This document shows positions 1-7,194 of a stretch of DNA of 47,866 bases, one piece after another; the stretch's first letter is position 1; every line of letters starts with the position of its first letter. The notes under the pieces are model-generated. The model saw nothing but the letters and a program-made list of their open reading frames with translations. It did no database searches and was not told the DNA's origin. Source of the DNA: a virus. A program made the translations under genes and the position numbers. Location: the IMG/VR virus record IMGVR_UViG_3300046522_000161, positions 1 to 47,866 of that record; one strand, given 5' to 3'.

Positions 1-127
1 GCTCGCGCTTGCCGTGGTGGCCGCAGGGGTGCCGATGGGTTCCCAGTCGTAGCCCTTGCCGTTGCAGTCCTCGCAAGGTCCATTCGTGTAGCCGCTCCCG
101 TTGCATTCGCCGCACGGAACTTTCTCA
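1..127. repeat. Terminal direct repeat, left copy (identical to 47740-47866)
   Basis: The first 127 bases are identical to the last 127 bases of the window. An exact overlap of this size is what an assembler leaves when a circular or circularly permuted molecule is opened (127 is a common maximal k-mer). The gene that crosses the junction stays open in the same frame. I therefore read this as circular closure and not as a biological terminal repeat. Confidence 0.93.
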
Positions 128-636
128 GCCGCTCCTGCCTGCTGTGTGGCCGACTCGTTTTCACATGCGGCGAAAATCTTACCGGCTGCGTGGTAAATCT
201 CCCGCATCACAATTCGGCGTGTACGGCCCGGTCCCGTGACAGGGGCATTCCCATATTCGCGCACAAGCGCGTCAAGATCGTCGGCAGGTGCTTCGGGCGC
301 GGCTTGCCGAGTGTCAGGCACTGGCGTGCCGGGCTTGATACGCCACTGCACGCCCCTTTCAGTCCAATCGGGCCGCGTGTCGTCCTCCCAGTCCCATCCG
401 GGCGCACGTGACTGAATGACGGCGCCGTTTTCAAACGCTTCGCGGATTTCTTTGCTGGCCCTTATGTGTGGGGCCTGCTCGGTTACGCGCGGCTGGGCCG
501 CTTCCACCGCCCGCACGCCGATGATTTCCCCGTTGTGGTCCGTCACATTTTCGTACTTCGCCGCCACGCTCGGCAGCACCTGACTATACGTCGCATATCC
601 AGGATACAGCGCATCGTGTTTTTTATCGTAAGTCAT
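1..636 (-). CDS. Accessory protein with DnaJ-like CxxCxGxGY zinc knuckle, N-terminal part; continues at 47739-47026 across the circle
   Basis: ATG at 636 with AAGGA just upstream opens a frame without stops through base 1 (212 codons). Base 1 equals base 47740, and the next codon begins at 47739, in frame with the reading frame ending at 47026. The joined protein is about 449 residues. Near residues 172-196 it has a CGECNGSGY and CEDCNGKGY pair, the zinc-binding pattern of DnaJ-type cysteine-rich domains. An earlier tryptophan-rich stretch (GWDWEDD, GVQWRIKPG) is typical of phage accessory proteins of unknown role. It follows the 28-residue gene at 647-733 in one operon. No enzymatic function is assigned. 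Confidence 0.85.
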   Translation of the reverse strand, partial: MTYDKKHDALYPGYATYSQVLPSVAAKYENVTDHNGEIIGVRAVEAAQPRVTEQAPHIRASKEIREAFENGAVIQSRAPGWDWEDDTRPDWTERGVQWRIKPGTPVPDTRQAAPEAPADDLDALVREYGNAPVTGPGRTRRIVMREIYHAAGKIFAACENESATQQAGAAEKVPCGECNGSGYTNGPCEDCNGKGYDWEPIGTPAATTASAS

Positions 637-646
637 TGAAATTCCT

Positions 647-733
647 TCACTCTAAATCGTTCAGCATATTAAAAATCGCCCACGCGCCGATCAGCATCAG
701 CGCGACTTCTGCTCCGGTTACGGTCAGGCTCAT
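647..733 (-). CDS. 28-residue putative membrane peptide
   Basis: This short frame starts at ATG 733, which overlaps the TGA of the upstream gene as ATGA, and ends at TGA 647. The peptide has one hydrophobic stretch (VALMLIGAWAIFNML) and could be a single-pass membrane peptide. Its stop lies 10 bases before the start of the gene at 636. The overlap and tight spacing support real translation within the operon. Function is unknown. Confidence 0.55.
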   Translation of the reverse strand: MSLTVTGAEVALMLIGAWAIFNMLNDLE

Positions 734-993
734 GTCGTGACCCCTGCGGCGGCCAGGGTGTGCCGAATGAACTGCGCGCAGTCGCCATTCGTCGGCAGGT
801 TGTTCAGCGCATCCTTCAACGCCGTCACCAGCTGCGCCTGCACCTTCGCCGCTTCGTCCAGCTTGGCCGATGCCGTTTCAAGCAGGCCCTGCATTTCGTT
901 GGTGGACGCCTTCATGACTTCGATCTGCTGCAGCAGTTTTTCGTTTTTAGCCTGCAGGCCGTCATGCGCGGCCAGCAATTCAGCGTAGTCCAT
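730..993 (-). CDS. Small coiled-coil protein, first gene of accessory operon
   Basis: The 87-residue protein starts MDYAELLAAHDGL. The central 60 residues are helical with heptad-like leucines (LQAKNEKLLQQIEVMK), so a coiled coil is likely. I chose the ATG at 993 because AAAGG lies 7-8 bases upstream and because the promoter -10 at 1040-1045 would place a start at 1032 outside the transcript. Short coiled-coil proteins of this kind are common in phage accessory operons. Function is unknown. Confidence 0.75.
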   Translation of the reverse strand: MDYAELLAAHDGLQAKNEKLLQQIEVMKASTNEMQGLLETASAKLDEAAKVQAQLVTALKDALNNLPTNGDCAQFIRHTLAAAGVTT

Positions 994-1039
994 ACAATCC
1001 TTTCGTTGTCGCAGCGCCCATCGCGCCGCCATGTGAAGA

Positions 1040-1068
1040 ACTATACTAGGTTTATTTTCTTATGTAAA
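1040..1068 (-). promoter_or_regulatory. Strong sigma70-like promoter (leftward) of accessory operon
   Basis: On the - strand there is TTTACA (1068-1063), a 17-base spacer, and TATAGT (1045-1040). The spacer contains GAAAATAAACCTAG, which is almost the same in the promoter at 18942-18970. The conservation extends beyond the hexamers, which suggests that a common regulator binds both. The first start codon downstream is at 993. Confidence 0.8.
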
Positions 1069-1092
1069 TAGTTTCGCCAATTTGTTGCCAAC

Positions 1093-1114
1093 AAAAAAGC
1101 CACCCAAGAGTGGC
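1093..1114 (-). terminator. Rho-independent terminator ending the replication operon
   Basis: On the - strand GCCAC (1114-1110), a six-base loop and GTGGC (1103-1099) are followed by six T (1098-1093). It lies 8 bases beyond the stop of the gene at 1122-1385 and just before the accessory-operon promoter, so it separates the two leftward units. Confidence 0.75.
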
Positions 1115-1121
1115 CTGTTAC

Positions 1122-1385
1122 TTACCGCTGATTCTCTGCCCAGCGGTCGTATGCTTTGTCATACGCCGCGCCGTCCTTGAAATCTTCCCGTCGTGGCGGT
1201 CCGCGTCGTGCGGTGCGCCGATCCTCGGTCACGCGCCGGTCCAGCGTGCGGCGGTCTTCTGCCACAGGCTTCGGCATGGTGCGCCTGTCCGGCAGCTGGC
1301 GGCGGTCGCCGACCGGCTTGGATTCCTGGATGCGCTTCGCGGCGATCTGTTCATCCGCACGTTGCAATATCTCGTCTAAGGTCAT
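1122..1385 (-). CDS. Basic arginine-rich protein of unknown function
   Basis: The 87-residue protein is very rich in Arg and Asp. Its middle has a repeated DRR pattern (GDRRQLPDRRT, EDRRTLDRRV, EDRRTARRG), spaced about 7 to 14 residues apart, and its C-terminus is aromatic. It may bind nucleic acid, but that is inference from composition. It overlaps the upstream gene by 35 bases and is the last gene before the terminator at 1093-1114. Confidence 0.65.
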   Translation of the reverse strand: MTLDEILQRADEQIAAKRIQESKPVGDRRQLPDRRTMPKPVAEDRRTLDRRVTEDRRTARRGPPRREDFKDGAAYDKAYDRWAENQR

Positions 1386-1698
1386 GATCCTCTTTCAGGT
1401 TGTCATTCGCCGCCCGTCGGCGGTCCAGTGCTGCTTCCACGTCTGCGCGTGTTCGTTTGTTGCTACCGCTTTCGATCTTCGCCAGGCGCATGCCTCGGGC
1501 CGCATCGGTCGTAGCCACCAGCACGTCCACCTGGCGTTCAATCCATGTGCGGTACACGTCGGCCCGCAGCACCCTGGCCGCTTCCAGGCCGCGCCGCTTG
1601 GCCACAAGGTCCAGGTAGGCGTTGCGCCTGACCACTGGCATGTCCAGGACGGCGCGGACTTCGCACAGGTGCCGCCATGCTTCGCTGCTGGTGTCCAT
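1351..1698 (-). CDS. Hypothetical early protein with AANDN motif near the C-terminus
   Basis: The 115-residue, mostly helical, basic protein starts MDTSSEAWRHLCEV. Its ATG at 1698 overlaps the stop of the primase-helicase gene, so the two are translationally coupled. Near its end it carries RRRAANDN, one of six AANDN-type peptides in this genome. No family is recognised. Its position next to the primase suggests a replication-associated role, which is inference. Confidence 0.7.
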   Translation of the reverse strand: MDTSSEAWRHLCEVRAVLDMPVVRRNAYLDLVAKRRGLEAARVLRADVYRTWIERQVDVLVATTDAARGMRLAKIESGSNKRTRADVEAALDRRRAANDNLKEDHDLRRDIATCG

Positions 1699-4022
1699 TA
1701 GAACGGCCTCGCATCATCGTCGCTCATGGGAGCCGGCGCGGACCTGCGACCCCGTGGCGCGCTGGGCATCGGGAAAAACCGGCCTTTGGCGCGCTTGATC
1801 GGATCGCCGCCGGTCAGCTTCTTCAGCACCTTGCTGGCGTGCGTGGCCTGGGCCTTGTTCGGCTTGTCGAACCCGATGGCCACCAGCACTTCGCTGGCCG
1901 TCATTTCGTGCTTGTTCAGGCTCGGCTTGTCCCATTCGAACGCGGCGGAAATCATTTCCTCAACCGGGTCCACGGCTTCGTGCTCGGCGTTCAGTTCGCC
2001 CAGGGCGGCGTTTTCTTCCGGCGTCAGGTGATACTGTTCGCCCGCCTGGAAGCGCAGCAGCAGTTCAGCCCACAGCTGCTGCATGTCTATCTGGTGGCGG
2101 TAGTCGATGTCCGAAACCGGCACGGTCCACCAGCGGCGGTTCCCGGTGTCGTCCACCAGGTACTTGTCATCGTTCACGGATGCGCAGAACACGGTGCGGC
2201 GCTGGTACTCGCTGTCCACGCGGTCGTACGGGCGGCGCAGCTTGTCGTCCGGCTTCGGGATGAACGACTTCAGGCGCGCGATGTCGGCCTTACGGAACGT
2301 CGCGTCCAGTTCGCCCAGTTCCACGATCCAGTGCGACACGGCGTTCGTCACGCTGTCCTTGTCGGCGGGGTCAAGCATCGCGCCCACCAAGACCAGGCGC
2401 AGTTCGGTGGGAACCAGGCGGCGGAACCAGGTCGTTTTACCAACGCCCTGCGGCCCCGTGAACACCAGGCATCCGTGGCCTTCGAAGCCGACCGGCTGGA
2501 ACACGGACGCCACGGCCGACAGCAGCCAGCGGTACATCAGCTTATCCTTCAGGCCGGCGTCGCCGTTGGTGCGCACGGTGTCCAGCAGCTGCTGCACGCG
2601 CGTGACGCCATCCCATGGCCGGCTGTTGATCCAGTCGCATACAGGGTTGTAGGCGTTCCGGTCGGCGATCAGCTTGATATAGTCGGCCATGTTCGACTGC
2701 GGCATGCGGTTGCGCACGGCGATGCTGGTCAGTTCGGCCAGGCTGCAATTCGCCTTGTTGTCCAGGGTGTAGGTGCGGCCAGGCAGGACGACTTCGACGG
2801 CCTTGCGTATCTGGTTGTACCGGGCCGTGATGCCATATTCGCCCAGCATGTATTCCAGGTTTTCGACCGTGTTCAGCGGCTGGCCCTTGTCGGACAGGTG
2901 CGGGTAGCCGTGGTAATTGATCGGCGCATCCAGCTGGTACGCCGGCGTGTTGTCGTTCGCAGCCTGGCGCGGCATGACGGCTTCGATTTGCGCGCGCACG
3001 GCGTCCAGCCCTTCCAGCTGGTGCAGGTCATTGAAGTCCGTCGGGCGGCCCGACACGTCGGTGAACTTCGGGATGGCCAGCATGCCGGCTGCAGCTTGGG
3101 CCGCCTGGCCGCCGTTGACGCGCCCGCTGTTCGGCTTCTTCGGGTCGTCGTGCCAGCAGTCGTCGTCGGCCAGGATAACGATCAGGGCCGACGGGTACAG
3201 GTTGCGCATGGACACGGCGACGCTGCGCAGGCTGCTGTCATCGAACGCCACGGCGGTGCAGTGGCCGGTCGCCATGTGGGCGCTCGCGCAGGTCGCATAG
3301 CCGCTGCCCACCAGGATGGTCGGTTCCAGGCCGTGCGGCTTCCCGCCGATCATATGGAACGCGCCCAGCTTCTGGCCGCCTGGAAGGTAGTCGCGGTCGC
3401 GGCCTTCCATCATCGGCGATGCGTTTTCGAAGATGGCCTGCAGGCTGGTCAGGGTGCCATCGACCAGGCGCAGCGGGACCAGCAGCGAATTGCGGTGGCC
3501 GCGATACTCGCCGACGCGCAGCCCGAACGAACGCACGCCCTTGCGCGCCAGGTACGGATGGTCGTCGCCGTCGATGTCTTCGGCCGCATCCCAGATGGCG
3601 GCGGCTTGCTTGGCTGCGTTGGCGCGGCGGCGTTCGGCTTCGGCCTTGGCTGCCGCCTCGCGTTCGTCGCGCTCGCGCTGGCGGCGGTCGATTTCTTCCT
3701 GGCTGATGGGCTGGCGGTCGGTCTGGTCAAGCTTGAAGCCGAACGGCTGCGCCTTCGCGATCAGGCTGCCGATGGTGATGGTGCCCTTGGCGTTGCCGCC
3801 CGGCTTGGCCGAACGCCAGGTGGCGCGTGCGTCGGCTTCGTTGTAGCCGTCGCCAGTGCGCGACCAGTCGTGCCACAGGTCGAACCCTTGTGGCCCCAGT
3901 TCATGGGACAGCGCGAAGGCAGCGAACAGCCATTCCTCGCGGTCGCTCGCATTCAAATACGACAGCGCGTCGCGAATTTCGTCGCGCGTCAGGTCGCGGA
4001 ATGATGCCGCTGGCGCGTTCAT
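1698..4022 (-). CDS. Primase-helicase: PriCT-2, Toprim and VirE/D5-type ATPase domains
   Basis: The 774-residue replication protein has three parts. Residues 8-95 look like a PriCT-2 domain. Residues 150-350 resemble a Toprim primase domain, with the acidic run ADDD at about 285-288. Residues 365-740 are a VirE-like helicase/ATPase with Walker A GPQGVGKT at 523-530 and a downstream VELGELDATFRK segment. An AANDN linker at 354-358 joins the Toprim and ATPase parts. This arrangement is typical of phage and plasmid self-loading replicative primase-helicases. It overlaps the HTH gene at 4019 by 4 bases and lies in the same operon. Confidence 0.9.
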   Translation of the reverse strand: MNAPAASFRDLTRDEIRDALSYLNASDREEWLFAAFALSHELGPQGFDLWHDWSRTGDGYNEADARATWRSAKPGGNAKGTITIGSLIAKAQPFGFKLDQTDRQPISQEEIDRRQRERDEREAAAKAEAERRRANAAKQAAAIWDAAEDIDGDDHPYLARKGVRSFGLRVGEYRGHRNSLLVPLRLVDGTLTSLQAIFENASPMMEGRDRDYLPGGQKLGAFHMIGGKPHGLEPTILVGSGYATCASAHMATGHCTAVAFDDSSLRSVAVSMRNLYPSALIVILADDDCWHDDPKKPNSGRVNGGQAAQAAAGMLAIPKFTDVSGRPTDFNDLHQLEGLDAVRAQIEAVMPRQAANDNTPAYQLDAPINYHGYPHLSDKGQPLNTVENLEYMLGEYGITARYNQIRKAVEVVLPGRTYTLDNKANCSLAELTSIAVRNRMPQSNMADYIKLIADRNAYNPVCDWINSRPWDGVTRVQQLLDTVRTNGDAGLKDKLMYRWLLSAVASVFQPVGFEGHGCLVFTGPQGVGKTTWFRRLVPTELRLVLVGAMLDPADKDSVTNAVSHWIVELGELDATFRKADIARLKSFIPKPDDKLRRPYDRVDSEYQRRTVFCASVNDDKYLVDDTGNRRWWTVPVSDIDYRHQIDMQQLWAELLLRFQAGEQYHLTPEENAALGELNAEHEAVDPVEEMISAAFEWDKPSLNKHEMTASEVLVAIGFDKPNKAQATHASKVLKKLTGGDPIKRAKGRFFPMPSAPRGRRSAPAPMSDDDARPF

Positions 4023-4201
4023 TTTGCCGCCAGCTTGAGTTTCAGCAGTTCCAGCGCGTCATTGGGAATTTGGCGGTTGCCCGGCTTGCACAGCCAGATG
4101 CGCACGGTGATGACCTCGCGGCCCAGCAGTTCAGCGACATCGGCTGGCTTGAGTTTGTGCGCGGCCATCAGTTCGCGCAAGTTGTCGTTTCGATCATTCA
4201 T
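4019..4201 (-). CDS. Cro-like small helix-turn-helix regulator
   Basis: The 60-residue protein is almost entirely one HTH unit (LKPADVAELLGREVITVRIW). It is the first gene after an operator-bearing promoter at 4236-4265 and is translationally coupled to the primase-helicase. Its size and position fit a Cro-like or primase-operon regulator that acts on the palindrome in its own promoter. Which site it binds is inference. Confidence 0.72.
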   Translation of the reverse strand: MNDRNDNLRELMAAHKLKPADVAELLGREVITVRIWLCKPGNRQIPNDALELLKLKLAAK

Positions 4202-4235
4202 GATTTATTGTGATTTAGTGTCGCTGGGAAATTGA

Positions 4236-4265
4236 ATTGTACAGCAGAACGTTTGCTGCTGTAAA
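4236..4265 (-). promoter_or_regulatory. Leftward promoter with operator palindrome CAGCAG-N8-CTGCTG
   Basis: On the - strand there is TTTACA (4265-4260), an 18-base spacer, and TACAAT (4241-4236). The spacer is filled by a perfect six-base inverted repeat, CAGCAG at 4242-4247 and CTGCTG at 4256-4261, around a centre containing AACGTT. An operator between -35 and -10 is a classic repression layout. The nearest regulator is the HTH protein encoded directly downstream. Confidence 0.75.
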
Positions 4266-4287
4266 TTTAATTGTTCATCATTGCGCA

Positions 4288-4602
4288 TCACGACTGTGAT
4301 GTGATGTGCCATCCGTTGCAGAAATAGCAGGGATAGGCCCGAATCGGCTTGCGTCGGCCGTCTTGTTCGCGGTGCATTTCGCCCATGGCGTCTACGGCGC
4401 GCTGCTCGCTGCGGAACCGCTGCTTGACGCAGACGTGCTGGCCGTCGGGCAGGCGGTAGGACAGGACGCGGCGGCCCGTGGTCTGCGGTTCTGCCTGGGC
4501 CTCGGCGATCAGCCTGGCCAGGGCGCGTTTCCGCCAGGCGTTGCTGCGGCCATGTTCGGACAGCATCCGCTCGCGCTTGCGGATGAACTGTCCGGCGTTC
4601 AT
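4288..4602 (-). CDS. Small phage protein with C-terminal CxxC zinc motif
   Basis: The 104-residue protein starts MNAGQFIRKRERMLSEHG. Its N-terminus is a basic helical segment, and its C-terminus carries the YPCYFCNGWHIT signature of small phage zinc-knuckle proteins. ATG 4602 overlaps the TGA of the VRR-NUC gene as ATGA, so it is probably translated by coupling. Exact function is unknown. Confidence 0.7.
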   Translation of the reverse strand: MNAGQFIRKRERMLSEHGRSNAWRKRALARLIAEAQAEPQTTGRRVLSYRLPDGQHVCVKQRFRSEQRAVDAMGEMHREQDGRRKPIRAYPCYFCNGWHITSQS

Positions 4603-5015
4603 ACCGCGCCGCCCAGGGCGATATCCATGGCTTCCTGGGGCGACCTGGCCACGCCTGCGCGCGCACCCAGCCGGCGCATGGCGTCGATAAATCGCTGTTG
4701 CAGCGGCGAGACACGGCCGGTCGGCGTTTTGTATTCGATGAAATGGGCGACGCCGACGACCTGGCCCACCATGTCGGGCGTGATGGTCACGGCGGTGACG
4801 CCGAACGTGTCCGTGAAGCCAGCCGGCAGGCCGGTGTCGAACGGGCGCGGGTTGCGGATCAGGACGGACCCGTCGGGCAGCTTGGCGACGTCGCCGATCC
4901 ATCCGCGACCAACATTTGCCCTTACATTGAACACGCCTGGGTTTGCAAGGGCATTTCTTCCTGCATTTTGAATTGCGTGCTCGCCTGCGCTTGATTGCGT
5001 TTTGCTTCCAGCCAT
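4599..5015 (-). CDS. VRR-NUC domain nuclease
   Basis: The 138-residue protein has the VRR-NUC pattern: an early GEHAIQ glutamate, the RNPRPFDTGLPAGFTD segment, and the catalytic strand FIEYKTPTGRVSPLQQRF, which gives the PD-(D/E)xK-type E-x-K. VRR-NUC proteins in phages are probable junction- or structure-specific nucleases encoded beside replication genes. I start it at ATG 5015 (MAGSKTQS), where the family match begins. It overlaps the C-terminal coding part of the HNH gene by about 90 bases. Confidence 0.82.
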   Translation of the reverse strand: MAGSKTQSSAGEHAIQNAGRNALANPGVFNVRANVGRGWIGDVAKLPDGSVLIRNPRPFDTGLPAGFTDTFGVTAVTITPDMVGQVVGVAHFIEYKTPTGRVSPLQQRFIDAMRRLGARAGVARSPQEAMDIALGGAV

Positions 5016-5599
5016 GAACTGATTTCCTTGTTGTGTTTTGAGGAATTGCAGGGCTGGCAAGCTGGCGCGATGTTACTCGCGATGTGCCGCCCTCCCTTGG
5101 AAAGCGGCACGATGTGGTCCATCGTGAGTCTTTTGAACTGCTCGTGACAGTAGGCGCAGCGGTGCCCGTAGGCCGCTTTGATAGCGGCCCATTCTTTCGC
5201 GCTTACTCTGTCGTTTCCTATTGCGGCTCTACGGGCTGCAGCCTTGTGTGCATCCCAGGTCTGTGCGCGATCCTTGTTGGCTGCGCGGTAGGCGCGAGTG
5301 TAGGCGGCTGAGCCTTCTGGGTCGGCATCCCGCTTTGCACGCATTTTTTCGCGGGCCTTCGCCCGTATCGTTTCGCGGTTCTGCTCGCGATATATCGCAT
5401 GCCGTACATTTTCGCGGTCGAGATTGGCCCGGTACGAATTCCGCGCATTTTCCCGCACCTTGTCCAGGTTTCGACGTCGGTAGTCTGCGCTGCGTAGGTT
5501 CGCGCACGGCTTGCAGTATGAGCCAGTGCCGGATTTCTTCTTCCCTCTTGTGAAATCGGTTTCGGGCTTGTCTTGTTTGCAGTCGGCGCAAATGGGCAT
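4922..5599 (-). CDS. HNH endonuclease with N-terminal zinc ribbon
   Basis: The 225-residue protein has an N-terminal CADCKQDK...YCKPCA zinc ribbon. A long charged helical region (residues 35-125) full of Arg and Glu follows, then a C-terminal HNH domain: CAYCHEQF, DHIVPLSKGG, N-I-A-P-A-C-Q-P-C-N. Such proteins can be free-standing homing-type nucleases or packaging-associated HNH nucleases. Here it sits in the early region far from terminase, so a homing or early role is more likely (inference). The ATG at 5599 has no convincing Shine-Dalgarno. A 7-bp stem-loop and an 18-nt dispersed element lie just upstream. Confidence 0.85.
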   Translation of the reverse strand: MPICADCKQDKPETDFTRGKKKSGTGSYCKPCANLRSADYRRRNLDKVRENARNSYRANLDRENVRHAIYREQNRETIRAKAREKMRAKRDADPEGSAAYTRAYRAANKDRAQTWDAHKAAARRAAIGNDRVSAKEWAAIKAAYGHRCAYCHEQFKRLTMDHIVPLSKGGRHIASNIAPACQPCNSSKHNKEISSWLEAKRNQAQASTQFKMQEEMPLQTQACSM

Positions 5600-5604
5600 A
5601 AATC

Positions 5605-5628
5605 CAGGGCTTCATAGTGTTAGCCCTG
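5605..5628 (-). other. Stem-loop upstream of the HNH start
   Basis: CAGGGCT (5605-5611) and AGCCCTG (5622-5628) form a perfect 7-bp stem with a 10-base loop, ending 5 bases before the HNH start codon. There is no T-run, so it is not an intrinsic terminator. It could control HNH translation or act as an RNA processing or decay barrier after the ParB message. Confidence 0.5.
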
Positions 5629-5654
5629 AATTTAATTGCCCGGATGCATTCCCT

Positions 5655-5672
5655 CTTGTGGTGGGTTTCCCG
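5655..5672 (-). repeat. 18-nt dispersed junction element, copy 1 (parB / HNH)
   Basis: The - strand reads CGGGAAACCCACCACAAG. It begins one base after the TAA of the ParB-like gene (5674-5676) and ends 55 bases before the HNH start. It is one of seven copies in the window. See the matching entries and the finding on this family. Confidence 0.85.
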
Positions 5673-5673
5673 G

Positions 5674-6609
5674 TTAGGCAGGCGTGTCGGCCTCCACCAG
5701 TTCACCCTGCGCCGCCTGCGCCACCTTGGCCCGCTGCTTTTCCTCGGCCGCCTTGCGCGCTTCGTCCAGTTCGCCCGTGGCGTTGACGATGGCGGCCAGC
5801 ACGGACGCCGGCACGCTGACCATCATGTGTTCGCGGTTCGGGTTTTCCTCGACCGAAACCAGCAGCGCGCGTGTGTTCGTGTCCAGGCAGTCGATCAGTT
5901 CTTCCACGCCGCGCAGCACGGGCCGCACCACGTCGAATTTCGGCGTCCACTCGCGCAGCGCCTTGGCAGTGACCTTCCGGCCGCCGGCCTTGGCGCGGGC
6001 CTGCTCCAGCTTGTGAACGGCCTGGAACCCGTGCTGGCGAACCGTGATAATGGCTTCAGTGGCCGACACGTCGCCGGCCTTGACCATCTGCTGGACCTCA
6101 TGCGGCGCGCTGGCCAGGATCAGCATCTGGTCAACGTGCTGGCGGGTCTTGCCGACGCGGCGCGCGATGTCGTCCGGCGTCAGGTTGTAGGCGGCCAGGC
6201 GGCGGTAGCCTTCCGCGATTTCCAGCGGGGCCAGCTTGCGGCCCTCGTTGCTGGTCATGATCCGCTGCAGCTGGTCCACTAGGTTGCCGGTGAACGGCTC
6301 GATTCGAATGTACTCGATGGGGTCGCCCTGTTCTATCAGGCGGCGGATCGCGGTTAGGCGGCGGTGGCCGTCCACCACGTCCACGCCCTGGCCGTCGTCC
6401 GACAGCACAACTTCCAGCGCAGGGTATTTGCCGCCGCGCTTGATGTGGTCCATCAGCGCCTGGATGTCGGCTTCGTAGTCGTCCGCGTTCACGTCGCGCA
6501 GGTTGAACCCTTCGCGGATGCGGATGTGGGTCGGCAGCACGGCCATGCCGTTGTCCGTGCGCTTGATGATTTTCGCGTCGATCAGGCCGCGATAGGAAGG
6601 TTTGGACAT
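5674..6609 (-). CDS. ParB-like nuclease/DNA-binding protein
   Basis: The 311-residue protein carries the ParB N-terminal domain. Its signature GQGVDVVDGHRRLTAIRRL is at about residues 73-91 and an EGRKLAPLEIAEGYRRL segment at about 122-138. The KorB-type HTH (LTPDDIARRVGKTRQHVDQM) follows at 143-162. No ParA partner is visible, so plasmid-style partitioning is unlikely. Phage ParB homologues of this type are thought to act in replication, gene regulation or as nucleases. GGAG lies 8 bases before ATG 6609. Confidence 0.88.
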   Translation of the reverse strand: MSKPSYRGLIDAKIIKRTDNGMAVLPTHIRIREGFNLRDVNADDYEADIQALMDHIKRGGKYPALEVVLSDDGQGVDVVDGHRRLTAIRRLIEQGDPIEYIRIEPFTGNLVDQLQRIMTSNEGRKLAPLEIAEGYRRLAAYNLTPDDIARRVGKTRQHVDQMLILASAPHEVQQMVKAGDVSATEAIITVRQHGFQAVHKLEQARAKAGGRKVTAKALREWTPKFDVVRPVLRGVEELIDCLDTNTRALLVSVEENPNREHMMVSVPASVLAAIVNATGELDEARKAAEEKQRAKVAQAAQGELVEADTPA

Positions 6610-6914
6610 TCGTTTTGCTCCATTGAAAAGTCTTTGAAATCGGCATCGCCAGGCATTCGCTGGCTGCCGTCCTTACGAAACCAGCAATACGGGCTGCCGA
6701 TCCGGTGCGGCCACGGCGCGCGGTGTGTCATGACGACATAGCCGGCGCAGTCGCACGCTGTTGCTTTGGTATCCCGCCGGTTCATCCAGCGGTCAAGACG
6801 ATAATCCTGCGCGCCGCAATTATTGCACTTTGGAAGCCGGAAGTATTCATTCGGCGTCATTCGCAATACTCGGCGCGCCTGGCATGCCCTGCAGCGGACG
6901 TGGTAGCGGGCCAT
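6582..6914 (-). CDS. Zinc-ribbon protein (NinZ-like position)
   Basis: The 110-residue protein has CRACQ and CNNCG pairs near residues 8-34, then ACDCAGY and a PYCWFRKDG segment. The paired CxxC knuckles indicate structural zinc. It ends inside the first codons of the ParB gene (28-base overlap). It is short and basic, fitting a nucleic-acid-binding accessory factor. No enzymatic function can be read from it. Confidence 0.75.
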   Translation of the reverse strand: MARYHVRCRACQARRVLRMTPNEYFRLPKCNNCGAQDYRLDRWMNRRDTKATACDCAGYVVMTHRAPWPHRIGSPYCWFRKDGSQRMPGDADFKDFSMEQNECPNLPIAA

Positions 6915-6917
6915 GCT

Positions 6918-7007
6918 TCAGTCCTGGCGGTCCATGGCGTCAATCCGGTCTTCGATCTTGAACGCCAGCCACAGGAACGCGATGACCAGAAGAACGGCGG
7001 CGATCAT
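6918..7007 (-). CDS. 29-residue single-pass membrane peptide
   Basis: ATG 7007 overlaps the stop of the preceding tiny gene as ATGA. The peptide MIAAVLLVIAFLWLAFK is one clear transmembrane helix followed by a charged tail (IEDRIDAMDRQD). It ends 3 bases before the zinc-protein start at 6914. Gene coupling on both sides supports translation. Function unknown. Confidence 0.6.
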   Translation of the reverse strand: MIAAVLLVIAFLWLAFKIEDRIDAMDRQD

Positions 7008-7096
7008 TTGAACACCCCTGCCTGGTACAACGCCACCAGCAGCATGGGCGAGAACATCACGAAGCCGGCCAGAACGCCTTCAAGAAATCGTTTCAT
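7004..7096 (-). CDS. 30-residue membrane peptide
   Basis: The frame runs from ATG 7096 to TGA 7004. MKRFLEGVLAGFVMFSPMLL is a short basic N-terminus followed by a hydrophobic helix, consistent with a small inner-membrane peptide. Its stop overlaps the start of the next tiny gene. No strong Shine-Dalgarno precedes it, which lowers confidence. Confidence 0.5.
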   Translation of the reverse strand: MKRFLEGVLAGFVMFSPMLLVALYQAGVFK

Positions 7097-7115
7097 AATA
7101 ATTTTTAGTTATATA

Positions 7116-7130
7116 CCGGAAAACGTCCGG
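7116..7130. promoter_or_regulatory. CCGGA-N5-TCCGG inverted repeat in the 7097-7194 gap
   Basis: The 98-base gap after the helicase gene holds a perfect 5-bp inverted repeat (7116-7120, 7126-7130) and TATA-rich sequence between it and the start at 7096. It could be an operator or hairpin serving the tiny membrane genes. A -35/-10 pair at proper spacing is not convincing, so promoter function is only a possibility. Confidence 0.3.
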
Positions 7131-7194
7131 CCCGTTTGCTTCCGTGGAGTAATTCTAATCCCGGCCGATGCATTTGCGCAAGTAAACCGTGAAA

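Noticed and set aside
1677-4004. Long + strand open frame opposite the primase-helicase
   Set aside because: It is the high-GC shadow of the real gene; it lacks family motifs and its start is inside another gene. Similar long shadows opposite the tape measure and sheath were rejected for the same reason.
5229-5705. Open frames overlapping the HNH gene and ParB end
   Set aside because: No motif support; they are out-of-frame readings of the HNH and ParB genes.
5674-6609. Plasmid-type partition system
   Set aside because: ParB-like protein is present but no ParA ATPase or parS array was found.
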